Shown here piece after piece: positions 8,670 through 15,938 of a DNA stretch of 16,283 nt. The DNA comes from an uncultured Collinsella sp. (lineage in GTDB: Bacteria; Actinomycetota; Coriobacteriia; Coriobacteriales; Coriobacteriaceae). The stretch's first letter is position 1. Each line of letters begins with the position of its first letter. The notes beneath the pieces were generated by a model that ran no database searches, had not been told where the DNA came from, and worked only from the letters and a program-made list of their open reading frames with translations. Location: the NCBI GenBank assembly GCA_900549355.1, contig UROA01000026.1, positions 1 through 16,283 of the forward strand. Direction: 5' to 3'. Made by a program: the position numbers and the translations under genes.

Positions 8670-9539
8670 TTACTCGCCACGGACCAGACGGTCAAAGGCA
8701 ACGACGGAAATGGTGTCGCCGAGCTCCTTGGAGACCTGCTCAGCGTACTTCTTGATGGTGAGGGAGCTGTCCTTGATGAACTCCTGCTCGGTGAGCACGG
8801 ACTGCTTGTAGAACTTCTCCAGACGGCCAACAGCCATCTTCTCCTGGATAGCCTCGGGCTTGCCGGACTCGGCAGCCTGAGCCATGTAGATCTGCTTCTC
8901 GTGCTCGACGGTCTCAGCCGGAACCTGATCGCGGGTAGCGCAAATCGGGGCGACGGCGGCAACCTGAAGGGCAACGTCGTGAGCAAAGGTCTTGAAGGAC
9001 TCAGCCTGAGCGGTCTCGGCCTTCTCGAAAGCGAACTCGACGAGAACGCCGATCTTACCACCCATGTGGATGTAAGAAGCGAGAGCGCCGTTCTCGGCCT
9101 TGCGGGCGGCGAAACGGGAGATCTTCATGTTCTCGCCCATGATGTGAATCATCTCGGTGAGCTCGGAGGAAACGGTCTCCTCGCCCATCGGCTTCTCGAG
9201 CAGAGCGTCGACGTCAGCAGGCTCGGTGGTAGCGACAACCTCAGCGACCTTGGAAGCAAAGCCGGTGAACTTAGCGTTGGAGCCGACGAAGTCGGTCTCG
9301 CAGGAGAGCTCGAGCAGAGCGCCGGTCTTGCCGTCCTCGGAGACAAACGCGGCGACGGCGCCCTCGTTGGTCTCACGGCCAGCCTTCTTGGCAGCCTTGG
9401 CGAGGCCGTTCTTGCGAAGAACGTCGACAGCGGCGTCCATGTCGCCGTCAGCTTCGACGAGAGCCTTCTTGCACTCCATCATCGGGGAGTCGGTCATCTC
9501 GCGGAGCTGCTTGACCATAGCGGCGGTAATCTGGGCCAT
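8670..9539 (-). CDS. tsf: translation elongation factor Ts
   Basis: Guanine nucleotide exchange factor for EF-Tu. The 289-residue product begins MAQITAAMVKQLREMTDSPM with the N-terminal UBA-like domain and the first EF-Ts signature (CKKALVEADGD, 23-33). The core motif CETDFVGSN (80-88) contains the TDFV that contacts EF-Tu; the usual Ala after TDFV is Gly here. Start ATG 9539 has AAGGA about 6 nt upstream; an in-frame ATG at 9554 would add five residues and lacks this spacing. It follows rpsB after 45 nt without a terminator and is followed by one. The narrow codon choice matches that of a highly expressed gene. Confidence 0.97.
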   Translation of the reverse strand: MAQITAAMVKQLREMTDSPMMECKKALVEADGDMDAAVDVLRKNGLAKAAKKAGRETNEGAVAAFVSEDGKTGALLELSCETDFVGSNAKFTGFASKVAEVVATTEPADVDALLEKPMGEETVSSELTEMIHIMGENMKISRFAARKAENGALASYIHMGGKIGVLVEFAFEKAETAQAESFKTFAHDVALQVAAVAPICATRDQVPAETVEHEKQIYMAQAAESGKPEAIQEKMAVGRLEKFYKQSVLTEQEFIKDSSLTIKKYAEQVSKELGDTISVVAFDRLVRGE

Positions 9540-9584
9540 TGTGGTTCCTTTCAAAGAGATGAAAAAGAATTAACTAAGACTGAT

Positions 9585-10313
9585 TTACTCGGCCTTGGGC
9601 TCAGCGGCCATCTCGGCCTCGGAGACCTGCTCCTTGCCAGAGCCAGCGAGGCAGGCGTCAGCCATGAGCTCGCACATAAGGGTGACAGCGGAGATAGCGT
9701 CATCGTTGCAGGGGATGCCGTACTCGACCTCGTCGGGATCGGAGTTGGTGTCGATCAGAGCGACGACGGGGATGTTCAGGCGCTGGGCCTCCTTGATGGC
9801 GTTCTCCTCGCGCTTGGTGTCGATAACGAAGAGAGCCTGGGGCAGACCCTTCATGTCGCGGGCGCCACCGAGGTTGGTCTGGAGCTTGGTGAGCTCCTTA
9901 CCGAGCACAGCCTGCTCCTTCTTGGGGAGCACTGCCATGCGGCCGTCCTCGACCATGGCCTCGAGCTCCTCCATGCGGTTGATGCGGGAGCGGATGGTGA
10001 CAAAGTTGGTCAGCATGCCGCCGAGCCAGCGCTGGTTGATGTAAGGCATGTTGGCGCGCTCAGCGGCGTTCTTGACGGCCTCCTGAGCCTGCTTCTTGGT
10101 GCCGACGAACAGCACGTTGCCACCCTTGGCGACGTTCTTGACGAAGGTGTAGGCCTGGTCGGCGTCGAGGATGGTCTGCTTGAGGTCGAGGATGTAGATG
10201 CCGTTGCGCTCACCGAAGATGAACGGCTTCATCTTGGGGTTCCAGCGACGGGTCTGGTGACCGAAGTGGCAGCCGGCCTCGAGCAGGGTGCGGATATTAA
10301 TCTTGGTAGCCAT
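9585..10313 (-). CDS. rpsB: 30S ribosomal protein S2
   Basis: Small-subunit ribosomal protein needed for late assembly and S1/mRNA positioning. The 242 residues have the S2 landmarks: LLEAGCHFGHQTRRWNPKM (10-28), FGERNGIYILDL (33-44), QRWLGGMLTNF (93-103) and a C-terminal VALIDTNSDPDEVEYGIPCNDD segment. The C-terminal tail is short and acidic. Start ATG 10313 has AGGAGG 6-7 nt upstream. It is the first gene of a two-gene unit with tsf, driven by the promoter at 10455-10483 through a leader of about 135 nt. S2 is known in other bacteria to repress its own mRNA, and the leader here has structure compatible with that. Confidence 0.98.
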   Translation of the reverse strand: MATKINIRTLLEAGCHFGHQTRRWNPKMKPFIFGERNGIYILDLKQTILDADQAYTFVKNVAKGGNVLFVGTKKQAQEAVKNAAERANMPYINQRWLGGMLTNFVTIRSRINRMEELEAMVEDGRMAVLPKKEQAVLGKELTKLQTNLGGARDMKGLPQALFVIDTKREENAIKEAQRLNIPVVALIDTNSDPDEVEYGIPCNDDAISAVTLMCELMADACLAGSGKEQVSEAEMAAEPKAE

Positions 10314-10449
10314 GTTAAACCTCCTGTGGTTTGCCTCCGCGCGGGGTCATCCTCCAAAACCAACCCGGACATGTGCTACCAAAGCCCGGGCACCACGGTA
10401 TGAAGTAGCCGCGCGTGCGTGATAAAAACCTGTTGCCGTGAAGCAACCC
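10314..10449 (-). promoter_or_regulatory. structured rpsB 5' leader, possible S2 autoregulatory element
   Basis: The roughly 135-nt untranslated leader contains several potential pairings on the minus strand. GTTGC/GCAAC forms a hairpin near its 5' end. CGCGCGG (10409-10415) can pair with CCGCGCG (10338-10344) across about 65 nt. AAACC (10328-10332) and GGTTT (10317-10321) flank the rpsB AGGAGG so that it lies in a small hairpin. Control by S2 is inferred from E. coli and relatives, not shown here. Confidence 0.4.
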
Positions 10450-10454
10450 GATGA

Positions 10455-10483
10455 ATGATAGCAGGATTGCCTCTTCCTGCCAA
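10455..10483 (-). promoter_or_regulatory. sigma-70-type promoter of rpsB-tsf
   Basis: On the minus strand TTGGCA (10478-10483, 5 of 6 to TTGACA) is followed after exactly 17 nt by TATCAT (10455-10460, 5 of 6 to TATAAT). TGC precedes the -10 as an extended element. Transcription would begin near 10448-10452. Confidence 0.82.
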
Positions 10484-10539
10484 CCCGCAATCAAAACCAC
10501 ACACCTGAATGTGCATCGACCCCCGGGGGCCGCGAAAGG

Positions 10540-11460
10540 CTATTCGCCACGGGGATGAGCTTGAGCAACGGCGCGCTTAAGCCGATCGGGCGTAAGATGC
10601 GTATAGATTTGCGTCGTGGACAGACTCGCATGTCCCAGCAGCTCTTGAACCGAACGCAGGTCCGCGCCGCCCTCGAGCAGATCGGTCGCAAAGGTGTGGC
10701 GCATCGTATGCGGCGCGATGTCGGCCGGAATGCCGGCGAGATTCGCCAGCATATGGAACCGTCGTCTGAGCATAGCGGCACTCATGCGATTGCCACGCGC
10801 AGAAATAAACAGCGGATGCAGACCGGCTGCGGCGTCGCGGTGCTTTGCCTGGGCGAGCAGCTCCGGTCTCCCCTGCTCGACATAGCATCGAGCCGCCTCG
10901 AGTGCCCGGCGGTACAGAGGCACGATACGCTCCTTGCTCCCCTTGCCCCATAGCCGCAGCGTGCGCTCGGACCATGAGATGGATTCCACATCGAGCGCCG
11001 CAAGCTCCGAGATGCGGGCACCTGAGGCATAGAGAAGCTCAAGCATTGCCGCATCGCACAGTCCCGCGGGCGTCGAGGTATCAGGCGTCTTGAGCAGCGC
11101 CTCGACCTGCTGGGTCGTCAGCACACCGGGCAGGTCGCGCGGCAGCTTGGGCGACGCGATAGCGGAAACCGCATCACCCTCCACGATTCCCTCGGCAGCC
11201 ATCCAGCGATAGAGCGACCGAATAGCCGACAAATGTGCCGCAAGGGTGCGAGGCGCCACCTGTTCGCGCGAAAGCTCGGCCAAATACGCGCGGACGGTAC
11301 GCACGTCGGCCATACGTGCATCGACACCCGTACGCTCGCACCAGGCAGCAAAGCGCTCCAGCCGCGATCCATAGGCAGTCACCGTATTGGGAGAGAGCCC
11401 CTCGACACGTGCGATGTAGGCGATAAACGAGTCGACGGTATCGTACAGGTCAAAGGCTAT
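10540..11460 (-). CDS. xerC: tyrosine recombinase XerC (chromosome dimer resolution), non-canonical start
   Basis: Site-specific tyrosine recombinase expected to act at dif with a XerD partner to resolve chromosome dimers. Numbered from an ATA at 11460 (306 aa): an N-terminal SAM-like core-binding domain (about 5-95, with the typical GLSPNTV at 21-27) and a catalytic domain with Arg149 (ASGAR), Lys176 (GKGSK), His251-x-x-Arg254 (HTMRH), His277 (LLGH) and nucleophile Tyr286 (IYTH). Arg149 matches Arg148 of E. coli XerC. No ATG, GTG or TTG in this frame reaches the conserved N-terminus; the first is GTG 11382, which would drop 26 conserved residues and has no well-spaced SD. ATA 11460 has GGAGG 9 nt upstream and overlaps the trmFO stop as ATAG. 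If only standard starts are allowed, the gene is 10540-11382 (280 aa). It is the last gene of its cluster. Confidence 0.88.
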   Translation of the reverse strand: MAFDLYDTVDSFIAYIARVEGLSPNTVTAYGSRLERFAAWCERTGVDARMADVRTVRAYLAELSREQVAPRTLAAHLSAIRSLYRWMAAEGIVEGDAVSAIASPKLPRDLPGVLTTQQVEALLKTPDTSTPAGLCDAAMLELLYASGARISELAALDVESISWSERTLRLWGKGSKERIVPLYRRALEAARCYVEQGRPELLAQAKHRDAAAGLHPLFISARGNRMSAAMLRRRFHMLANLAGIPADIAPHTMRHTFATDLLEGGADLRSVQELLGHASLSTTQIYTHLTPDRLKRAVAQAHPRGE

Positions 11461-12794
11461 GACCGGTCGCCTCCAAACAAGTCGGAACGAGTGGCCAAGT
11501 AGGCATCGAGGGCCTCGAGGGCGCGGTCGGCATAAGCCTGGTAGCGGTCGCGCTTACTGCGGCGCTTGCCGTCCTCGAGCGGCGGCACCAAGCCAAAGTT
11601 AACGTGCATGGGCTGATAGCCCACGGTTGCCGGATCAGTCGCATAGCCAACGAGCGCACCCAGGGCGCCCACGCGAGGAAGCTCAACAGGCTCCGCCTCG
11701 ATTGCCTCGGCATAGGTGTTGAGCGCAGCGAGCAGACCGGTCGCCACGGCCTCCATATAGCCTTCGGTGCCGGTGATCTGACCGGCGAGGCGCACACCCG
11801 TGCCGGGCACGGCAAAGGTGCCGTCAAGAACGTGCGGCGCATCGACAAAGGTATTGCGGTGCATGACGCCATAACGGAAGAACTCGGCATTCTCCAAACC
11901 AGGAACCATATGGAAGACACGCTTTTGCTCGCCAAAGGTCAGGTTGGTCTGGAAGCCAACCAGGTTATAGGCGGTCTTCTCTTTGTTCTCAGCGCGCAGC
12001 TGAATCGCCGCCCAGGGGCGACGTCCGGTACGCGGGTCGGTCAGGCCGACGGGCTTCATGGCACCAAAGCGGATGGCATCCTTGCCGGTGCGGGCAACTT
12101 CCTCGGCAGGCTGACAGGCCTGGAACAGGTCGCCACCCTCAAAGTCCTTGAGCACCACGCGGTCGGCGGTGGTGAGTGCCTCGATAAAGGCTTCGTACTC
12201 ATCCTTGTTGAGCGGAGCGTTGAGATAGTCGCCGCTCCCCTGCTCCTCGTAGCGCGACTGCGAGAACAGCACGTCCATATCGAGCGTGGAGGCATCGACG
12301 ATTGGCGCGGCAGCATCAAAGAACGCCAAGGCGTCGCCACCGACGAGCTTCATGACCTCTTCACTCAATGCCGGTGAACACAGCGGGCCCGCGGCAATGA
12401 CCACATGGCCCTCGGGAATCTGCGTAACCTCGCCGTGCACGACCTCGATATTGGGTCGGGAGGCAACCTCGGCTTCGACAAGCTCGGAAAACTTGACGCG
12501 GTCGACCGCCAGAGCACCGCCAGCGGGAACGGCCGCACGATGGGCGCAATCGAGCAGCACCGAGCCCATGCGCTCGAGCTCAGCCTTTAGCAGGCCAGCA
12601 GCGGAATCCGGACGGGTTGACTTAAACGAATTTGAGCAGACGAGCTCGGCCAAGTGATCGGTATGGTGGGCCGGAGAGCTCACCTGGGGGCGCATCTCGC
12701 ACAGTTTTACGGCAAACCCGCGATCTGCCAGCTGGATCGCACATTCCGAACCCGCCAGACCGCCACCGATAACCGTCACCTGATCGAACCGCAT
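11457..12794 (-). CDS. trmFO: methylenetetrahydrofolate--tRNA-(uracil-5-)-methyltransferase TrmFO
   Basis: Folate- and FAD-dependent enzyme that makes m5U54 (ribothymidine) in the T-loop of tRNA. The 445-residue product has the FAD-binding GGGLAGSE (10-17), LVCSNSFKS with Cys53 and ACQPAEEVA with Cys227. These two cysteines fall where B. subtilis TrmFO has its catalytic Cys53 and Cys226. It also has the C-terminal second dinucleotide-binding stretch QITGTEGYMEA (339-349). I chose ATG 12794 because AAAGGTG lies 7 nt upstream; a TTG at 12800 is 1 nt from that site and unlikely. It lies 14 nt after dprA, and its stop overlaps the likely xerC start. The trmFO-xerC pair is also found in Bacillus (gid-codV). 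Confidence 0.96.
   Translation of the reverse strand: MRFDQVTVIGGGLAGSECAIQLADRGFAVKLCEMRPQVSSPAHHTDHLAELVCSNSFKSTRPDSAAGLLKAELERMGSVLLDCAHRAAVPAGGALAVDRVKFSELVEAEVASRPNIEVVHGEVTQIPEGHVVIAAGPLCSPALSEEVMKLVGGDALAFFDAAAPIVDASTLDMDVLFSQSRYEEQGSGDYLNAPLNKDEYEAFIEALTTADRVVLKDFEGGDLFQACQPAEEVARTGKDAIRFGAMKPVGLTDPRTGRRPWAAIQLRAENKEKTAYNLVGFQTNLTFGEQKRVFHMVPGLENAEFFRYGVMHRNTFVDAPHVLDGTFAVPGTGVRLAGQITGTEGYMEAVATGLLAALNTYAEAIEAEPVELPRVGALGALVGYATDPATVGYQPMHVNFGLVPPLEDGKRRSKRDRYQAYADRALEALDAYLATRSDLFGGDRS
11470..11474 (-). promoter_or_regulatory. ribosome binding site pointing to the xerC ATA start
   Basis: GGAGG on the minus strand lies 9 nt before ATA 11458-11460, inside the last codons of trmFO. No such site precedes GTG 11382. 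It supports initiation near the trmFO stop. Confidence 0.55.
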
Positions 12795-12808
12795 CTGCAA
12801 ACACCTTT

Positions 12809-13744
12809 CTAATTGACACGCTTTCCATTGTGACCGAAGGGCGTCTGGGCGTGAAGCGCAAACTTTGAGGGCGCATACCTTCCATCCATCATGCGCTCGA
12901 TAAGACCCTCGAGCTCGAGCGAGCCCAAGAGTTTGAGCACGCCGACAGCATCAAGTGAGACGAGCGCGGCAATGTCGTCGACCTTAAGCGGCGAGGCGAT
13001 AAGCGCATGCATCACGGCCTGCTGGGTGGGGTCCAGATCGGCGATGCCAGGCGCATCGGGGCGCGAGTAACGCAGCGTGCCGTAGATGCGCGAGATGGCC
13101 ATCTCGATTGATTCCTCGTCGATGATGCAACAGGCTCCGTTAGCGATGAGGTAGTTGGTCCCGCGCGACTCGAGAGAAAGGATTGAGCCCGGCACTGCAA
13201 GCAGTTCTCGTCCCAGGTCCATGGCGGCCTCAGCGGTAGAAAACGTACCCGAGGGCATGCCCGCCTCGGAAACAAAGAGTGCCTGCGACAAGGCGGCGAT
13301 TACGCGATTGCGTCGCGGAAAGGCGAACTTACGCGGTCCCATACCCCACGGCGAAATCGAAACGACCGCGCCGCCCGTCTCGAGCGTGCGCGCGATGAGA
13401 CCGGCGCTCGAGCGCGGATAGACAACATCGGCGCCGGTCCCCAGCACCACGACATGTTTGCCCCCGGCGTTGACCGCAGCCCAACCCGACGCCTGGTCGC
13501 AGCCGACCGCACCGCCCGAGACCACCGTCACTCCCGCCTCAACCGCCACCTTGGCAGCAAGTTCTGCCACGGCAAGACCGTACGGCGATGCCTTGCGTGC
13601 ACCGATGATGGAGAGCGCGGGCGTCGAAAGCACCTCGGGGTTGCCGCGCACATAGAGCGTCTGGGGTACATCAGAAAGCTCCAATACGGTCTCGGGATAC
13701 AACGCATCACCTGGATGCAGCTCGAAAGTCCCCTCGGCCATCAT
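12809..13744 (-). CDS. dprA: DNA-processing protein DprA (Smf)
   Basis: Binds incoming single-stranded DNA and loads RecA during natural transformation. The 311-residue protein has the Rossmann-like DprA core: IIGAR (46-50), SGGAVGCD (76-83), LGTGADVVYP (101-110), FPRRNRVIAALS (142-153), SGTFSTA (165-171) and NYLIANGA (197-204). A C-terminal winged-helix DprA_WH-like domain follows (about 237-292). It lacks the N-terminal SAM/helix-hairpin-helix domain of longer homologues. The SGGAVGCD motif departs from the usual SG-x-A-x-GID, and the AH that normally follows is missing. The start at 13744 overlaps the comM stop as ATGA, with GGAGG 5 nt upstream; the next ATG at 13741 is equally possible. 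Neighbours comM and yraN fit a competence/DNA-processing cluster. Confidence 0.94.
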   Translation of the reverse strand: MMAEGTFELHPGDALYPETVLELSDVPQTLYVRGNPEVLSTPALSIIGARKASPYGLAVAELAAKVAVEAGVTVVSGGAVGCDQASGWAAVNAGGKHVVVLGTGADVVYPRSSAGLIARTLETGGAVVSISPWGMGPRKFAFPRRNRVIAALSQALFVSEAGMPSGTFSTAEAAMDLGRELLAVPGSILSLESRGTNYLIANGACCIIDEESIEMAISRIYGTLRYSRPDAPGIADLDPTQQAVMHALIASPLKVDDIAALVSLDAVGVLKLLGSLELEGLIERMMDGRYAPSKFALHAQTPFGHNGKRVN

Positions 13745-15264
13745 TGGTCCCTCCTTCCCTGATACATCGCCGCCTCGAGCACGTGATCCTGCGTCACCCG
13801 TTCGCTTTCGGCAACATCGGCGATCGTGCGCGCGATGCGTACCAGGCGCACGATGCCGCGACCCGTCAGATGCGTGCGCTTCGACAGGCCGAGCACGCAT
13901 TTCTCGGCAGCCTCATCAAGCTCAAAGGTCGAAACGACGCCGTCAATGGACCGCGACTCGTCTTCCTCGGCCTCGGTGTCCGCATCGTCCATACGGGATT
14001 CACGCCAGGCGCGAAAGGCGCGCCCACGCACGACGTAATCGCGCAGCTCGGCCGATGACATACCCTCCGCGCCCTCAATGATCACCTGAGGATCGGGGCG
14101 GGTCACATCGATCATCATGTCGATACGATCAGCCAAAGGACCGCGCAACTTGCCCCGGTAGCGCTCGACCATCGACGCGGAACAGCGACACGGCACTTCG
14201 CGATCGCCCAAAAAGCCGCAGGGGCAGGGATTGCTCGCGGCCAGCAGCTGAAAGCGCGAGGGGAACGTAAAGGCCCCGTCAACGCGCACGACCCTCACGT
14301 ACCCACGCTCGATGGGCTGACGCAGCGTCTGCAGCACGCCGGTGGGAAACTCGGCGAGCTCATCCAAAAAGAGCACGCCGCCATGAGCCAGGCTAATTTC
14401 GCCCGGATGCACCGGACGTCCGCCGCCGATGAGTCCCGCGGTCGAAATGCTGTGATGCGGGCTGCGGAAGGGGCGATGCCCCGCAAGCAGTCCATCGATG
14501 TTCTCGCCCAAGACCGAATGGATGCACAGTGCCTCTTGCTGGTCCTCGAGAGAAAGCTCGGGCAAAATGCCCGTCATGCGCCGCGCAAGCATGGTCTTGC
14601 CCGATCCCGGAGACCCGATCATGAGCAAGCCCAGCTCCCCCGCCGCCGCAAGCGCCATGCCGCGCTTGGCGACCTCCTGCCCCAGCACATCGGCATAATC
14701 GAGCTCGGGCTCAAAGGTCGCCTCAAGCACTTCAGAATCCAGGTAATGCCGTGCGGCATCCCCCATGCCATGGGCAAGCTGAGACAGGTGATCGATAAAC
14801 CCGCAGTCAACGCCCGCAAGCGGGACATGCTGATCGGACCTACCGGCGATAAAGGAAAGCCCCATATCGCGCGCCAACAGCTGAAACGCCACCTCGCCCT
14901 TGACGGGCAGCACCGTGCCGTCCAGACCAAGCTCACCTGCGATAAGGCAGCGATCGAGGTTGTCACGGGGAATCTGCCCATCGGCCGCCAGAACCGCGAT
15001 GGCAATCGGCAAGTCAAAACCGCTGCCAGTTTTACGGATATCGCCGGGTGCCAGGTTGACGGTAATGCCAGACCGAGGAATCTCGAAGCCGGCCGAGCGC
15101 ATGGCGCACCGGATACGCCCGCGCGACTCCATCACCTCCATACTCGGAATGCCGAGCATCTGGATGCCCGGAACGCCACCGGCAAGCGAGACCTCGACGG
15201 TGACGGGAATTGCCTCGACGCCGCGGATGCAGGCCGCGTGTACGGCAAACGTCTCAAACGCCAT
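13741..15264 (-). CDS. comM: ComM/YifB-family AAA+ ATPase (Mg-chelatase-like)
   Basis: AAA+ helicase-like protein of the YifB/ComM family, which in Vibrio and other bacteria promotes branch migration of transformed DNA. The 507 residues show an N-terminal ChlI/Lon-like domain (about 1-175, with KTGSGFDLPIA at 78-88), Walker A GSPGSGKT (217-224), SPHHSIS (268-274), Walker B VLFLDE (297-302), a Cys-rich ASNPCPCG...PCRC segment (343-361) and arginine finger LADR (377-380). A C-terminal Mg-chelatase-type lid with SKRTHLTGRG (461-470) follows. An acidic linker (about 426-437) precedes the lid. The start ATG 15264 overlaps the yraN stop as ATGA, with AGGTG 5 nt upstream. The open frame extends upstream only through yraN. 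Confidence 0.95.
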   Translation of the reverse strand: MAFETFAVHAACIRGVEAIPVTVEVSLAGGVPGIQMLGIPSMEVMESRGRIRCAMRSAGFEIPRSGITVNLAPGDIRKTGSGFDLPIAIAVLAADGQIPRDNLDRCLIAGELGLDGTVLPVKGEVAFQLLARDMGLSFIAGRSDQHVPLAGVDCGFIDHLSQLAHGMGDAARHYLDSEVLEATFEPELDYADVLGQEVAKRGMALAAAGELGLLMIGSPGSGKTMLARRMTGILPELSLEDQQEALCIHSVLGENIDGLLAGHRPFRSPHHSISTAGLIGGGRPVHPGEISLAHGGVLFLDELAEFPTGVLQTLRQPIERGYVRVVRVDGAFTFPSRFQLLAASNPCPCGFLGDREVPCRCSASMVERYRGKLRGPLADRIDMMIDVTRPDPQVIIEGAEGMSSAELRDYVVRGRAFRAWRESRMDDADTEAEEDESRSIDGVVSTFELDEAAEKCVLGLSKRTHLTGRGIVRLVRIARTIADVAESERVTQDHVLEAAMYQGRRDQ

Positions 15265-15749
15265 CACGACACCTGCCAATCGAACGCATTGTACTGGTGC
15301 TCGATCTCGGCGATATGCCCGCCGCGGATGGTGACGCCCACGGCATCGAAGCGAATCGACCTGAGCGGATAGTGCTCCATGAGATAGCAACTTGCAATAC
15401 GGCGATACCGACGCTGCTTTTGGGCGTCCACGGCCTCCTCGGGAAAGACCCGCGTGGCGCAATCCAGGGCGACACGCCTTGTCTTTACCTCGGCCATCAC
15501 CACGACATCGTCGAGCTCATCGAGCAGCACCAGATCGGCTTCACCCTCAATGCAACGATAGCCCTGCTCCAACAAGGTGTATCCACGCTCGGTAAAGTAA
15601 TCGATGGTGATCAGCTCGCCCAGCATGCCGAGCTCGCGGGGACTGAGCCCCTTGATAAACTCAGGCGTAATCGCCCCGCAGTCGAGCTCGCCGTCTTCCC
15701 AGCGCTCCTTGAGTTGCTGCGTCTTGCTCTTTTTGCTTGCGGCACACAT
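15264..15749 (-). CDS. yraN: YraN / UPF0102 family protein (predicted PD-(D/E)xK endonuclease-like)
   Basis: Small conserved protein of unproven function, predicted to have a Holliday-junction-resolvase-like nuclease fold and often found between rnhB and comM/dprA. In the 161 residues the family core starts at about 41 (GMLGELITIDYFTERGY). It holds Glu45, GEADLV (69-74, usually GEIDLV) and AEVKTRR (86-92), the probable metal-binding acidic residues and lysine of the PD-(D/E)xK site. About 40 residues precede this core, while most homologues begin nearly at it. Start ATG 15749 has AAGGAG 5 nt upstream, and 44 more open codons upstream of it lack such support. It is the first gene of the yraN-xerC cluster, directly downstream of the rnhB terminator. 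Confidence 0.9.
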   Translation of the reverse strand: MCAASKKSKTQQLKERWEDGELDCGAITPEFIKGLSPRELGMLGELITIDYFTERGYTLLEQGYRCIEGEADLVLLDELDDVVVMAEVKTRRVALDCATRVFPEEAVDAQKQRRYRRIASCYLMEHYPLRSIRFDAVGVTIRGGHIAEIEHQYNAFDWQVS

Positions 15750-15847
15750 GGGGTCTCCTTTCCTGCACACTGCATTGCCCCGATGATGAGGGCACCTTTC
15801 ATGCGGGTAAGTACCGGAAGCAAACCAAAAGCTGACCAAATGCCGAC

Positions 15848-15889
15848 AAAAAACGGGCCGTACGCAACAATCACGTTGCACACGGCCCG
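15848..15889 (-). terminator. Rho-independent terminator after rnhB
   Basis: On the minus strand the arm 15875-15889 pairs with the arm 15854-15868 over 15 bp (two G-U pairs) around the 6-nt loop GTGATT. Six T (15848-15853) follow. It separates rnhB from the yraN-xerC cluster. Confidence 0.93.
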
Positions 15890-15938
15890 CTACCAGCAGG
15901 TTTATAAAACGCCAGAGGTCCCTGTCTCCACAATTGAC

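Noticed and set aside
10351..10500. Open frame upstream of the 11-codon leader ORF on the minus strand
   Set aside because: It begins upstream of the rpsB promoter and includes the -35 and -10 elements, has no SD and no recognisable product.
10518..10530. gacccccgggggc palindrome after xerC as a possible terminator
   Set aside because: Folding leaves only a 5-bp stem with a 4-nt loop and no T run follows, so it cannot be supported as an intrinsic terminator.
15750..15847. Promoter for the yraN-xerC cluster
   Set aside because: A promoter is expected here after the rnhB terminator, but no -35/-10 pair with acceptable spacing stands out. I leave it uncalled.
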